A stretch of DNA of 64,000 nt from Warburgia ugandensis (taxonomy: Eukaryota; Streptophyta; Magnoliopsida; Canellales; Canellaceae). This document shows, one piece after another, positions 1 through 10,858 of the stretch (position 1 is its first letter; each line of letters begins with the position of its first letter). A model generated the notes under the pieces. The model saw only the letters and a program-made list of their open reading frames with translations, was not told the DNA's origin and did not search any database. Both the position numbers and the translations under genes were made by a program. The stretch is taken from NCBI GenBank assembly GCA_035236585.1, contig CP141128.1, positions 38,236,684 to 38,300,683 of the forward strand, given 5' to 3'.

Positions 1-769
1 ATCATGATTTCACATTTATGTGTAAATGGAGACTTTGTCTCCTGACAATTTCATCCATAATTAATTGAAATTTTTTCATATAATTCAATTCATGAGTGTG
101 CTATTTTCTGAATCTCAAAGACAATCATCATCTACAATTATGTGTAACAATGTATGCAGAAAATAAATATAAAACTTGGCAATCTTAGAATTTACCCACC
201 TCAACCTAATGATTCAGATTCACCTGAATCAATTACCCATCACCTTAGATGTTGGTCAGCAAATTAGAAAATGAGGATCAAGGCTTTTATCATCAGTTAT
301 GAATCAATATAAGAAATATGACATAAATATCATAATTTAGTCTCTTGATCATGGATTCATACATTAATACTTTAATTTGAATAGCCAGATTGTCATTGAT
401 CTGTTGTTTAACCTCAGATTAGATATCTTAGATTGTTGGAGAGTTTAATTTCACACATCAATTAATCAGATATGATGTTCCAGGCCTAAATTATTCAAAT
501 CTAAGTGCTGGAATGATTAGATCTAAAGAGTAATGGTTGGATCAATATTTGTACATTTAATAGGCTTTTCATTCATTGTTTCCAATCCACATTATCCTCC
601 ACATGTAATTCACATCATCAGATTCATAGATCTACTATCTAATTGTGTTTTCATTGATCAAATTTGTAGATCTAGCATTGCTTATGCATTGTGTTTAGAT
701 AAAAAATTCAATGGTTAGATGATCTCTGATTGAACTTTTGTTGATATGGGTGCAATACTCACTTAATCA
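1..769. other. Unassigned AT-rich DNA
   Basis: No coding signal, RNA gene or recognisable repeat boundary is visible. The stretch has scattered GATC/ATCATG words like those inside the long LTR-like insertion at 52.6-57.6 kb, so it may be the inner part of an old LTR. That is only an impression. Confidence 0.4.
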
Positions 770-1689
770 GGATTCCATCCATATAAATTTCCTCAATTTT
801 ACCTCGCCAAAACATCTTCGTCGGAACCAAAATCCAGTCACCATCGCTAGAGAAGATGACTGAAAAATGGTCATCATCGATGACTGTTATAGTGTCAAAA
901 CTCCATTTTTTCCACAAAATCAAAACATGGGTTTTGTAGATCATGTTTTTCCCTTTCCTCCTATGAAATTTGAGGCGATTACATCACCATTTAGTGCCAA
1001 AATTAAGGGAAAAACCAATGGAAACCCTGGCTGGTTTTTCCATTGTTTTCCAGCAATGGGAGGAATGGTGGAGGGAAAAGATAGAGTGAGAGAGGAGTGG
1101 GAAAGGAGAGGAAAGAGGAAAAGGGAGATTGGATGTGGTTTTCCTTACCTAGGCTGGTGATTGTTGCTAGTGTGGGAGGAAACGGTGTTGGCAGTGGTAA
1201 GGGAACTTCCTGGAGAGGGAAATCTGTCATTAAAGAGGGTGAGATGTGATAGAGATGGAGGGAGAGAGAGATTGGAGAGGGATGGAAGATGAGTAATTGG
1301 TGGAAGAGGCGAGGCGGTGGCTTCCCTGGCCCCTTCCTTGTATGATAGGCAGCTAGGGGTGGAGCTTGACGCATTGAGCTCCCCCTGGTTTGTCGTCACG
1401 TGGGACCCATCTATTGAGAGGGGGTGCCATTATCAATTTGGCCCCCTTAATTTAGTAAAAATTGTGGTTCTCTCACCTCCAAACTCCGTTTCGTGCAAAA
1501 TTAGTGTCGTTGAAAAGCTCTCGTCATGTACATTCTAAAATTTGAGGTTTAAAATGCAAATTTAGAAGAAAAATTCAATTTTTTCACTGACACTCCTCTT
1601 TTTACTTATAATACAATGTAGGGTTGTAACAAATTTCCTACAATTTGTACATTATATTTGCTTTATTCCTGAGGAACCCACTAAGATTT
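770..1689. other. GC-richer, purine-biased stretch, possibly LTR-derived
   Basis: Composition shifts: about 1060-1310 is strongly purine-rich on the plus strand, giving low-complexity open frames (S/P/L-rich on the minus strand) that do not look like a real protein. A G-box core CACGTG lies at 1397-1402, followed by GGGACCCAT. The part around 1430-1640 ends in a GGGTTGTAACA word, like the ends of many chromovirus LTRs. I suspect a degraded LTR but see no target duplication. Confidence 0.3.
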
Positions 1690-2306
1690 TTAGGTTGTTT
1701 AGTTAATGCCTTGATTAGATTTCTTGTTGGTGAGCTTTTGATTCAAGAATTTTACCCATTTTCCAACCCATGAACCATGTACACAACTCATAGGTTCATG
1801 TGCTTGGTGATTGGGTGAATTCTCTTTTAGTACACAACTCATAGTTGTGTGCATCTTAGTTTAGTTTCAGAAAGTTTCCTAATTTGCTTTTAGAAAATTT
1901 TCTTTTTTACAAGTTTCCTTAAGTAAAATATCCTAGTTTGATTCATTCTAGTTTTGCATTAGTTTCTTAAAGTTTCCTAGTTTGATTCATTCTAGTTTTG
2001 CATTAGTTTCTTTTATTTGAACACATCTTAGTTAGGAAAGTTTCTAATTCTATGCATAGCTTTATTTTCAAAAAGTTTCCTTTAGTTGTAGTTTCTAATT
2101 TCATGCGTTTTTCCATTCTTCTATCATTTAAATTTCCAGTTTAAATCAAATAAATCTTCATTTAGCTAAGATAAGAAAATTAAAGAAAGATCCATTCTAT
2201 TGAAATTTTTTGAGATTCCTTGTAGGATCAACCTCTCTCACATGAAAATTACGATGATTTGTGTGCTTATGAGTAATTTTAAAGCTAAACCAATAATGCT
2301 ATTTGT
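1690..2306 (+). repeat. Z-family LTR, 3' portion
   Basis: This matches the 3' halves of the LTRs ending at 27678 and 59634: the same ordered words (CATGAACCATGTACA, GTTTCCTAGTTTGATTCATTCTAG, GTAGGATCAACC, GTGCTTATGAGTAATTTTAAA). The GGATCAACC block near the end is typical of Athila-like LTRs. The expected tRNA-Asp primer site after about 2306 is too degraded to claim. The 5' half of the LTR is missing. Confidence 0.7.
1931..2012 (+). repeat. 44-bp direct duplication inside the LTR fragment
   Basis: The word starting TCCTAGTTTGATTCATTC at 1931 recurs at 1975. The two copies are identical over about 38 bases, so the duplication is more recent than the surrounding LTR decay. Confidence 0.85.
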
Positions 2307-2339
2307 AATGGCATATACTCCTTCGTAACCAGTTTCTAA

Positions 2340-2880
2340 ATCAAAAGGTTGCCATGGCCAAATAAGTCTCAGATCTCAAACAATCCAATTTCTAGTCAAA
2401 ATCAAGGGTTAGATTTTAAAGGAAATCTAATCAAAGTTAGAAGATTATGACCCAAATCATGAAAGATATTTAATCCAAATCCAAGATCATAGCCTAGTTC
2501 TCAATGGAGGTCTGGTCCAAGTTCAGGATCAACTCTCTAATGTATAAGGAGATGTGATCCAAGTTCAAAATAGAGTCTCAGATCTCAAAACAAATCTGAT
2601 AAAAGTCCATGATCAAGTATTAGATCTTCAAGGAGATCTAAATAAAATTCATAGTCAAGTCTTAGATCTCTAAGAAGATCATATCCCAATTTAAAACTCA
2701 AATCTCAGATTTTGAAGGAGAACTAATCAAAGTTCAAGATCAAGTCCTAGATCTCAAAGGATATTTGATCCAGGTCCAAGACCAAGCCCCTAAGCTCAAA
2801 GGATTTAATCCAACTTCATGATCAAGTCTCCAATCTTGAAGGAGATCTGATCCAACTTCAAATCTCAATCTGAGGCATGC
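2340..2880 (+). repeat. Degenerate 42-bp tandem repeats with coding-like structure
   Basis: About a dozen diverged copies of a unit of about 42 bp, built on GGAGATCTGATCCAAGTTCA and GATCAAGTCTTAGATCTC. In one plus frame the unit reads KGDLIQVQDQVLDL, a 14-residue repeat with Leu/Val at alternating 3- and 4-residue spacing, the pattern of a two-heptad coiled coil. Several units carry stop codons (for example near 2550), so no protein is made now. It may be a decayed coiled-coil gene or gag segment, or a minisatellite. Confidence 0.65.
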
Positions 2881-3300
2881 TTCGAGATTTCATCAGAGCA
2901 CCTTTCAAAGTCACAAGTTGGAGCTTACCTTGAGAGTTCCTTGAAGCACCTCAAAAAGTCTCAAGATAAGGTGTACTTTAAAAGTTCCTCAAAGCTCCTT
3001 ATAAAGTTTTAGGTTGAGATGTACTATAAGAATTCCTCAAAACACCTCATAAAGTCTCAATTCAAGATGTACTTTGAGAGTTCCTTAGACCACCTCATAA
3101 AATATTAAGCTGGGTAGTACTTATGAGTTCCTTAGAGTATCTTGGAAAGTCTTAAGTTGAGGCATACATAGAGAGTTCCTCAAAGCACCTCCCAAAGTCT
3201 CAAGCCAAGGTGTACTTTGAGAGCTTCTCAGAGCATTTGGTAAAACATCAAGCTGAGGTGTACCTTAAGAGCTCCTTAGGTTACTTTGAAAAATCGAAGT
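2881..3300 (+). repeat. Degenerate 48-bp tandem repeats, second coding-like block
   Basis: About eight copies of a 48-bp unit containing AGTTCCTCAAAGCACCTC and AAAGTCTCAAG. In one frame it reads as a 16-residue repeat (ESSxKHLIKSQxEVYF), open from about 2870 to 2990 before stops accumulate. It directly follows the 42-bp block. Both periods are multiples of three, which points to a coding origin. No function can be named. Confidence 0.6.
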
Positions 3301-3428
3301 GTTTCATAGAAAGGACATGCCACTATTGAGTATCCATTTTTGTCCAAAAACTCTTATTCTTTCATTATTTAAGCATATTTTGTTGTTCATTTTCATAGTA
3401 AATTGCTTAAATGTCATATAATCTAGCG
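3300..3428. other. Spacer between repeat tract and LTR
   Basis: Nothing recognisable. A tRNA-Asp primer site would be expected next to the inner LTR end but is not visible. Confidence 0.4.
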
Positions 3429-5191
3429 TAGCTTTAAAATTACTCATAAGCACACGAATCAATGTAGTAATTTACATTGAGAGAGGTTGATCCCGCGAGG
3501 AATTTTACTAATTTTCAATAGATTGGATCTTATTTAAATTACCTATCCTAGCCAAAGGAAGATTGTATTTGACTAACCTAGGAAAATAAATAACATGAGA
3601 AAGGAAACATGCATGAATTTAGAAACTAAATGAAGGAAACTTTCTAAAACTAATCTAAGATGAAACAAAGCTTAAACTACAACTAAGGAAACATAAAACA
3701 TAAAGTAAACTAATCTACAAAACATTCAGAACTAAGGAGCAATCAACAACAAGATGTGCATGATTCAAGTAAGGAATTAAGCATGGAACATAGTGCATGA
3801 AACATGATAGTTCTGAATTGAAATTCATATATGATTTTGTGCACATTACATAGAAATTGCACATATTCAAAAATGGAAATCTAACCCAAACTAAGTTTAA
3901 TATTCACTATCCCATAGCCAAAGATGCATGCATGTAATCCAAAGAAATATCCAAGGAGAAAGGGAAGGAAAAGCATGGGAATGAGAGCAATGGATGAGCA
4001 ATGAAATCAAGGGGATTTAAGGAAAAATAACTTCATTCAAGGAGTACAATCTATTGGCTATTGCTGGAAGAGAGTTGTGGTCCTTGAATACAAAGATCTA
4101 AAGGTGAAATCAAAATCCAAACAAGCAAGGAAAACTAAGGAACATAAATAAGGAAGATAGGGCAACAAGGAAAAGACCTAAGGAAAGAAACAAGGAAAGA
4201 AAGAACATGACACCAACTTGGATATTAAGTGCAAAACCAAAAGCAAAAGTGTGCTAAACTTGAAGGCACTTGAACAACTTGAATAAGGCTTGAAGGAAGA
4301 GAACCATGGGTGAAATCCAAGTGGAGGACCAGCCTAAACTCCCTATGTAAAAAAATGTGGAGGACCTCCCTCTCTTTTATATTATTTTCCATATTTTCTA
4401 AAAAGATAAGATTTTGTAGAAGCATATCCCTAAGAAAATAACAAAAACAGATAAGATTTGGGATAGAGAAAAGATAGGAAAAGTAACTTAAGAAGGAAAT
4501 TAGAAGTAGGACTCTAGGAAGATGCTAGGAAAGCAGGAATTAGAAGGTGAGAGAAAAGGAAAGTCTAAGGAATGAGAACTCTTCTCCTATTGGTCCACCT
4601 TGTGTACCATCTACCCTTGATGACAAGTCAAACTTTCTTCATATTTTCGCTCTTTAAATCACATTTTTTTAAGTGGGAAGTTGCATGGAAACTTCCCAAA
4701 ATGCGTGGACCATGTAGTTGGCTTAAATGGTTTAGGTTGATGGATTCAATGGCTTGCTCCCTTGACTTCAAGGCTCATGTGGCTTGGCTTCTCCTAGCTT
4801 TTCCTTGATGGCTTTTATACTTGCCTTGAAATGATCTTGACCCTTTCTTGACCTTTGGAGTGATGGAAATTTAGATCCTTATTCTCTCCATTGATCTTGA
4901 TCCTTGATTCTCATCTAAAGCAATCTCATTCATTGGATCATCATCTCAATACCTACAAAAGATAAAAAAAAAAAAAAAAAAAAAAAACGATAATTAATTC
5001 CTAGAAAACTATGAGAGTTCACATACCTACTTTGGACTGGCTTCTGAGCCTTCCAAATGTTAAACTTTTGAAACATTAGTTTAGAAATGTTTGTCTTATG
5101 AATTTTGGCAAAACCTTAGGATAATGCCCTATATTTCATAAAACATGGACTACTAATTGGGCACTTTTTATAAAAATTTGAACACTTGTCA
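3429..5191 (-). repeat. Z-family LTR, minus strand
   Basis: Read on the minus strand it starts TGACAAGTGTTCAAATTT at 5191, like the other Z LTR starts (TGATAAGTGTTC), and runs to the block ending GTAATTTTAAAG at about 3429. It contains the same internal words as the plus-strand copies, including the GGTTGATCCCGCGAGG complement. The flanking bases at 5192-5196 are TAACT; no matching duplication was found at the other end. It faces the Z fragment at 1690-2306. Confidence 0.75.
4964..4987 (+). repeat. Poly(A) tract (24 A)
   Basis: An uninterrupted A run. On the LTR-sense (minus) strand it is a T tract in the position of the pyrimidine-rich part of the intron-like block found in other Z LTRs. 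Confidence 0.95.
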
Positions 5192-5902
5192 TAACTTTAA
5201 TATGATGTATTTTCAAGGTCAAATAGATGTTCAGAGGTAAGTGTACATGAGACCACATAAAATAATACTAATTAGGACCTTTTTCACATTTTTCAAGTTG
5301 TAGAGTAGAGAACACTTGGAGAATTAAAAGCTAGATGGAGCTAGCCAAGATTTTGGATCACTAATCAATTTTACATAAAAATATACAGCCCAAATCAAGT
5401 TAGGATGAACCTTGGATAACCTAAATCAAGTAAGGAAGTAGTGGTCTGCATTATAATGGTTTTCAAGTGCATAGGGGTTGCCCATATCATTTTTAGAGTA
5501 GTTAGAAACCTTGTGCATATGACGACCTTTTCAGGTGCCATTGTCACATGCAAATGTGGTAAACTCATACATGCATTCACCACTCTACTAAGCTTCAAAG
5601 GGAAGCCATACAAAGCCAACACAAAGATACATGCCCCACCTATCTCTAATTCAAAAAACTCATGCAACTTGAGGCCCACATGCAGATTGCTTATTATTTC
5701 TAACTCCCTCACATGCACATGAGAAAACATGTTTCCCATCAAGGAGAAAAAATATGTTTTCTCAATAATTGAGATGTCTTTTAGAGAAAAAGGAGAGAGG
5801 AGACTTGGATTGTTTTGAAAGGGTGTTAGGCTAGTACTTCCTTAAAGTTTTTTTTATTTTCTCTAATTTGGTTTTTTCTCTTCTCTTTGGTGAGTGACAA
5901 AT

Positions 5903-5976
<74 letters not shown>

Positions 5977-7149
5977 TTGCTTAGCTTGGGCATAGAGTAG
6001 ATTCTAGAGGGATGTTGATGCATGACACATCAAGAAGATTCTAAATGAACATCTCTAATCTAATTTAGAGAAGTTTTGTTTTAGTTTTCTTTTTACATGT
6101 AATTGTAATGATTCAAGAGTTGATTTCAATAAAAGTTATTCTTCCTTTGTTCATCTTTGAGATTATTTAATTTTTTTATTTCTTATTCCATGCATTTTGT
6201 TCTAGTTTTTAGATAGAGAATGTTTCATATTTGTAACACCTGTTTATTCATTATATTGTAGCATAGTTTAAGAGTTATTTTATGCTTAGTTGAGCCTAGG
6301 TTTAAGTAACATCTTATAGCTACCTACGAAGGTTGTTCACCACTCCTAAGCATAGCTAGAAAATGTGCTAATCTAAGCTATGTAGGATGTATTTTCTAGC
6401 TTCTAGTGTGATAGTTTTAGGCTAGATTTCTATAGTTTTTATACATACTTTCTATAGTTTTAGGCTAATTTAGGATATTTTACCTTCGTTGTTTTAGTAT
6501 TGTAGAAATAGGTAACTTTTTCTAGATTAATAACACATTAGCTAGATTTCATTAGACTAGGATGAGAGTGAGCCTAGCCTACCATTAGGTGATCCCTCTT
6601 ATTATTTTATAATGGTTTAAAAATCTTTGAAAGATTAATTTGAAAAGGTAAAATTATCCTTAGTAAAATGTTTTTCTTGTTATTATTTTTCATAATAGAT
6701 TATTAGATTTAAATCTTTGCTCGAGTATGTTTAGATTTTGTATAGAATTCATAGGATTTGACAATCAACCTAGTTTCTAATGCTTAATGATTTCTAGAAC
6801 TAAATTTTCAAATAAAATACTTTCTTAGAAAATAATCATTGTTTTGATTCAATTCTTGAGTTATAAAAGGAAATAATAAGTAGCGGACCCTAATTCTAGC
6901 CTTACTGATCTCTAGTCGTAATTCTTCTTTCCTATAATCTTTGTTCATCTTTACTAGATCAATTCAATCTCATTTCATCCATTTGATCTGATCATAATTT
7001 TTATTTTTTTTTTTTAATTTAGTATCATCCAATCATCATGTTAGGTTCATTACATTGGAATAATTCAATGCTTATTTATCATACTATATCCTCCTTGTGG
7101 GATCAACCTTGTAAAATACTACACTAATCAACTGTGCACTTATCAAGCA
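5192..7149 (+). repeat. Y-family LTR, 5'-truncated
   Basis: From about 5192 this matches the solo LTR at 9577-10853 from its internal position about 9695 (shared words GAGGTAAGTGTACATG/AAGGTAAATATGTATT, AAATAATACTAA, GAGCTAGCCAAGATTT). It ends CTTATCAAGCA at 7149, followed by a degenerate tRNA-Asp primer site. The first about 120 bp are missing, cut off by the Z LTR at 5191. It contains a long GA microsatellite. ORFs inside, including an SLSLSL reading of the GA tract, are not genes. Confidence 0.7.
5905..5973 (+). repeat. (GA)n microsatellite, about 34 units
   Basis: A perfect dinucleotide run inside the Y LTR. A likely length polymorphism. Confidence 0.97.
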
Positions 7150-7155
7150 AGTTTT

Positions 7156-7175
7156 TAGTGCCATTGCTAGGAAAG
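7156..7175 (+). promoter_or_regulatory. Degenerate tRNA-Asp primer-binding site (Y element)
   Basis: TAGTGCCATTGCTAGGAAAG directly follows the LTR end CAAGCA/AGTTTT. The consensus for Athila-type elements, the complement of the tRNA-Asp 3' end, begins TGGCGCCGTTGCCGGGGA. Fifteen or so positions agree and most differences are transitions. Confidence 0.65.
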
Positions 7176-7179
7176 TTAT

Positions 7180-8030
7180 CATGTGGCCAAAAGATCATAA
7201 AATTAGACTAATATTTTTTTTAGATTTTTTTTTCATTTTGAGTGAAATTATAGTGAACTCGATTGTAATTTTATTTTACATTGTAATTCAATAGTTATAA
7301 TAATACAAGTCAAGGGTGAACCATCATTTCTTGAAAGTGGTGGTATGTATATGGATTCACCCTTGTATGAAACTTCCATAATTATGTGATAGAATAATTT
7401 CATATAAATTGCATTCATATTTACTTGTTTCACAATTTCTATGATTGTTTACATTACAAGCACCTACTTAAAAGGGGTAGCCTAAGCTCGGCAGTAGCCA
7501 CCAAGACATAGGTTGTGTAGGTTATAGTGTCCCATCTATTGAGGCTCATACCCTTTGTAGTAAGTAGCATATAAGTAGTTGTATTAGTTTTTTTCATTTT
7601 TCTTGAATTTTTAGGACACTTCTATTTGCTTTAAGATGAGTTACATGTAGATTGAATTGTCATGGTGAATGAAAATGGATTAGTAAAGGCATCATATCCT
7701 ATAAGATCAAGGGTGGATTTCATCACCACTCCTTGGATCACCTAGGATTAATTACCACCTATTGCGAACCCTAATCTTCTAATTTAATTTAAAATCAATT
7801 CGAAGAGATCTATAGGAACCCTCGACCTCATAGCAGCCTCATGGAAGGAGATGACCTACTGTCACTCTAGAGGCCCCATGCTAAATCGCTACATTGGTTC
7901 TTAAATAACTAGCTATGATGACACATTTTGTAACTCAATTTATATATGGCTAATTGAGGAGGGTGCAAAGCAGTTGATTTAGTAAGGATTTAATTGGAGA
8001 TATAATATCCCAAAATGTTATATAATTTTT
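7180..8030 (+). mobile_element. Y-element leader (5' untranslated internal region)
   Basis: Noncoding sequence after the primer site. Parts resemble the leaders of P (28010-28450) and M (minus strand, 42250-41750): a GGTTATAGTGTC(C/T) phrase and a TTTCATCACCA...CCTTGG(A/C)CCACCTA phrase occur in the same order. The rest of this element is not present downstream. Confidence 0.6.
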
Positions 8031-8041
8031 ATAATTTACCC

Positions 8042-8509
8042 ATCATCATCATCATCATTAAGACCTTATCCAGTTTTGTTTCCTCCTTATCCCTTCCTTT
8101 GCTTCTTACCTTCCCATATAGCAGAGGCATGGGGGCTCCCTGAGCCCCCATGTCTGTTGCTACACTACTACTGGCACTGAGTGGTTTGTTCTTGCACTTC
8201 CTTTTTGGAGTACTCATAAGGGCACCCTACTACTGTTCGTGATTAGACTCTAGTCTAAGAGAGTGTCACAGCGAGGCAGTGAAGCAAACAAGACTTATAG
8301 TGGAGGGAAGTGGAGTGGGGATGTGAGTGAAGAGATCCAAGCCTAAAAGGTGAGGAAAGCATAACGGTGGCAAGTGAAGCAAAGTGAAGCATTTTGGTGG
8401 TTATTGGTGGTGAATAGGAGCTGGTAGGTAGCCCTCGTGGGTTAATCTATTATAGTATGTAGTTATTCTTTTAATAGTTCCCCCATTAAGGCTATAAGAG
8501 AGGAAAAGC
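8042..8509 (-). mobile_element. Short RTE-related nonautonomous element
   Basis: On the minus strand it ends AAGGTCTTAATGATGATGATGATG, the same 3' tail as the RTE LINEs here. It is flanked by ATAATTTACCC (8031-8041) and ATAATTTATCC (8510-8520), an 11-bp duplication with one mismatch. Directly upstream of the tail is a 62-codon frame starting MSTPKRKCKNK, basic at the N-terminus, which runs straight into the tail; no endonuclease or RT sequence is present. It looks like a LINE 5' end joined to its 3' tail by internal deletion, or a SINE-like element sharing the RTE tail. Confidence 0.5.
8128..8152. other. Perfect 11-bp GC-rich hairpin
   Basis: CATGGGGGCTC / GAGCCCCCATG with a three-base loop (CCT) at 8139-8141, within the short RTE-related element. 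It is strikingly GC-rich against an AT-rich background. Confidence 0.9.
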
Positions 8510-8520
8510 CATAATTTATC

Positions 8521-9576
8521 CAAAATGTAAATTTGAAGTTTTAAAAACTCAATAGTTTGATGATGAAACATCTTTGGATGGATAGAACTCAGAGAGAGAC
8601 ATCCAACGACATTGAGATAGCTAAAATCCAATGATAGAGATCCATATAGTAAACAAAATGAGATTTTATATTGATAATGATACCCCTTTCTAAATTAATG
8701 TTTGGAATGTTAGATTAGTAGGACCCACAAGCTCTATGACTTGCCACCCAAGTCAACCAATAAAAAATGTCAAAATATGTTAGGAGAGGTGGAGTATAGA
8801 GGATGACATCTTTAGCTAAGTTTTGTGTAATGAAATTAGGAATTTTCACTATGGTAAAAATGTGTTTAAACATGGGGTTTAGCTTAGTGTAAAACATATT
8901 AAGAAACATGTTGATCCGAACTAGGATAACACCCTAACAAATTAGAAAGACATCTTTCCAAGGGAGTGTTTAATATGGACTATGAAACAAATCTTGGTAG
9001 TATAAGATGTGTTATACTTAGGAAATGTATTAGAGGTGTCATGAAGATAATATATCTAGAGTTGGAAAGATACTAGGAAAAAGAGTTTGTTTTAGGTTAG
9101 AAACATGCTGTTGTTAGAGAAACAAATGTGTTTTAACTAGGAAAACCAGGACATCCATTTAAGGGGCCATGGAAGGATGAAAAGGAAGAGAGGAAATACA
9201 AAGTGGAAAGGAGAAAGAGGGAAAGATAAAGAAGAAAAGATAGAAAGAAAGAGGAAGAAGAAGAAAGGAAGGGAAATAAAAAAAAGGCAAGGAAAACATC
9301 ATTTGAGGTAGGTAGGTCTAAGGGTGCTAAGTTTCCAATGCATTTGATAAGTATTGGAGATTTACAAGATGCATTATTTTCATTCTACTATTCTATCATG
9401 AATGATACATGATTTAGATCATCCAATAATATTTGGCTTTTGTATCCAAGATGTATCATGGCTCATTTGTAATATGGTTTGATTATCGCTCAACTATGAT
9501 TCGATGTCACTAAGTTTGCACATATTATTACATGCTAGAACTTCCTACTCTACTATGATCACTTTCTTATTATGAT
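8521..9576 (+). repeat. Unknown repeat X, copy 1, segment A
   Basis: Noncoding. The phrase around 8735-8790 (TATGACTTGCCACCCAAG...CAACCAA) recurs at 15422-15450 in copy 2. Both copies are followed by purine-rich stretches (9170-9300; 15660-15770). No terminal motif is visible. The segment is interrupted by the solo LTR at 9577. Confidence 0.45.
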
Positions 9577-10853
9577 TGTTGGGTATCCATTTTTTGTATT
9601 AAACAACCTTATTCTTGCACTAGTTTAGTGTACTTTAACATTTATCTTCACATCTTTTGGGCAATTTTGCATTAAAATATATATTTTTAGGCTAACCTTA
9701 ATTTGATAAATTTATAGGGTTATATCGATGTCCAAAGGTAAATATGTATTAAACCATTTTAAAAAATACTAACTATATTTTTCTTAGTCTATAGGTTTTA
9801 GATTTTAAGATGAGAGGAGTAAATAGTTAGATTGAGCTTGCCAATATTTCAAACCACTAATCAAACTCCAATGAAGATAAACAATCAAAACCAAGCTAAG
9901 ATTGGATGAGGAAGAAAATCAGCAAGATATAGCTAAGAGGAAATCTTTGAATTGGCTAAAAATAGGAGATCAAGGAAGTTGACTAGAAACCTAAAATTTT
10001 TATTGAGAAAAATGAGAAAGGTAGAAGATTTGTGGAAATCAATAGAAATGAAAGAAAATTTGAGGAAGAAAAGGAAATTCAAAGAGGATTTAGGAAGAAG
10101 AAGAGAGAAAAGAAAGATTAAGAACCTAAGAAAATTTCTTTTTTTCCTAAACTACTATGGAGAGGTGAGACTAGAAAAACTATAAATAGTGGTGTTTGGG
10201 GGTTTCAAGACACCGAGGAGCACATATTTGACCCCTCACCACATGGAGTGACTTAGAGGAGTAGTGGAGGATTTTTTGAGAGAGTTTTGTGCTTTTTTAG
10301 AGTTTAGAATTTGAGGTTTATATACATATATATATATATATGTATATATAAGTGTTTAATTTTAGTGTAACTTATGAAGTGTGATCTTGTCTTAGTAAGT
10401 GACACACTTAAGAGAGATCCAACCATTTATCTTTTCAAAGAAAAGTTCTTCTAATTTTTCATTCAGTAATGCATATTTTATATTTAATGCAAAGTTTATT
10501 TCATAAATTTTCTATTTTCTAGTTTGTTTGTTAATTTTTATTTTCAAAATTATAATCCCATTGTTAGAAATTATATTTAATTTCTATTTTAATGCAATCG
10601 TAGATTTAAAGTTTAGTTAATTTTTAGTTTGAAAAAGTGACAGCTTTAGCATTGATTTTTGGATAACCTTTTTAATTGATTCTAATTTAGTTTTCACAAA
10701 TTAAATATTTAATTGATTCTAATTTAGAGTAACTTAGTTTAGATTTATATCTTAATTCCTAAGGCAAGATCCTTGTGGGAGCAACCCACTCTTGTACAAC
10801 TATTCTATAATGGACCTGTTTGCTTGTGAAAAGTGAATTTGAAATTCACAACA
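9577..10853 (+). mobile_element. Solo LTR of family Y
   Basis: Starts TGTTGGGTATCC and ends AATTCACAACA, giving canonical TG...CA ends, and is flanked by the perfect 5-bp duplication ATGAT (9572-9576 and 10854-10858). No primer site or internal region follows. It is homologous to the LTR at 5192-7149, including the CTTGTGGGA(G/T)CAACC block near the end. A K/R-rich 77-codon frame inside (9952-10185) comes from purine-rich sequence and is not a gene. Length 1277 bp. Such solo LTRs arise by recombination between the two LTRs of one element. Confidence 0.88.
10320..10345. repeat. (TA)n microsatellite
   Basis: An interrupted TA/CATA run inside the solo LTR. Confidence 0.9.
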
Positions 10854-10858
10854 ATGAT

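Noticed and set aside
1017-1045. 9-10 bp inverted repeats around GGAAAAACCAATGGAAA
   Set aside because: Short overlapping stems in low-complexity sequence; not distinguishable from chance.
1003-1374. 123-codon Ser/Pro/Leu-rich minus frame
   Set aside because: Low-complexity reading of a purine/pyrimidine-biased stretch with competing frames; no domain.
5395-5742. 115-codon minus and 93-codon plus frames
   Set aside because: Both lie inside the Y LTR, overlap each other and are not conserved in the solo LTR copy.
5826-6023. SLSLSL-repeat frame
   Set aside because: Translation of the GA microsatellite.
9952-10185. 77-codon Lys/Arg-rich frame
   Set aside because: It lies inside the solo LTR, comes from a purine-rich stretch and has no counterpart frame in the homologous LTR at 5192-7149.
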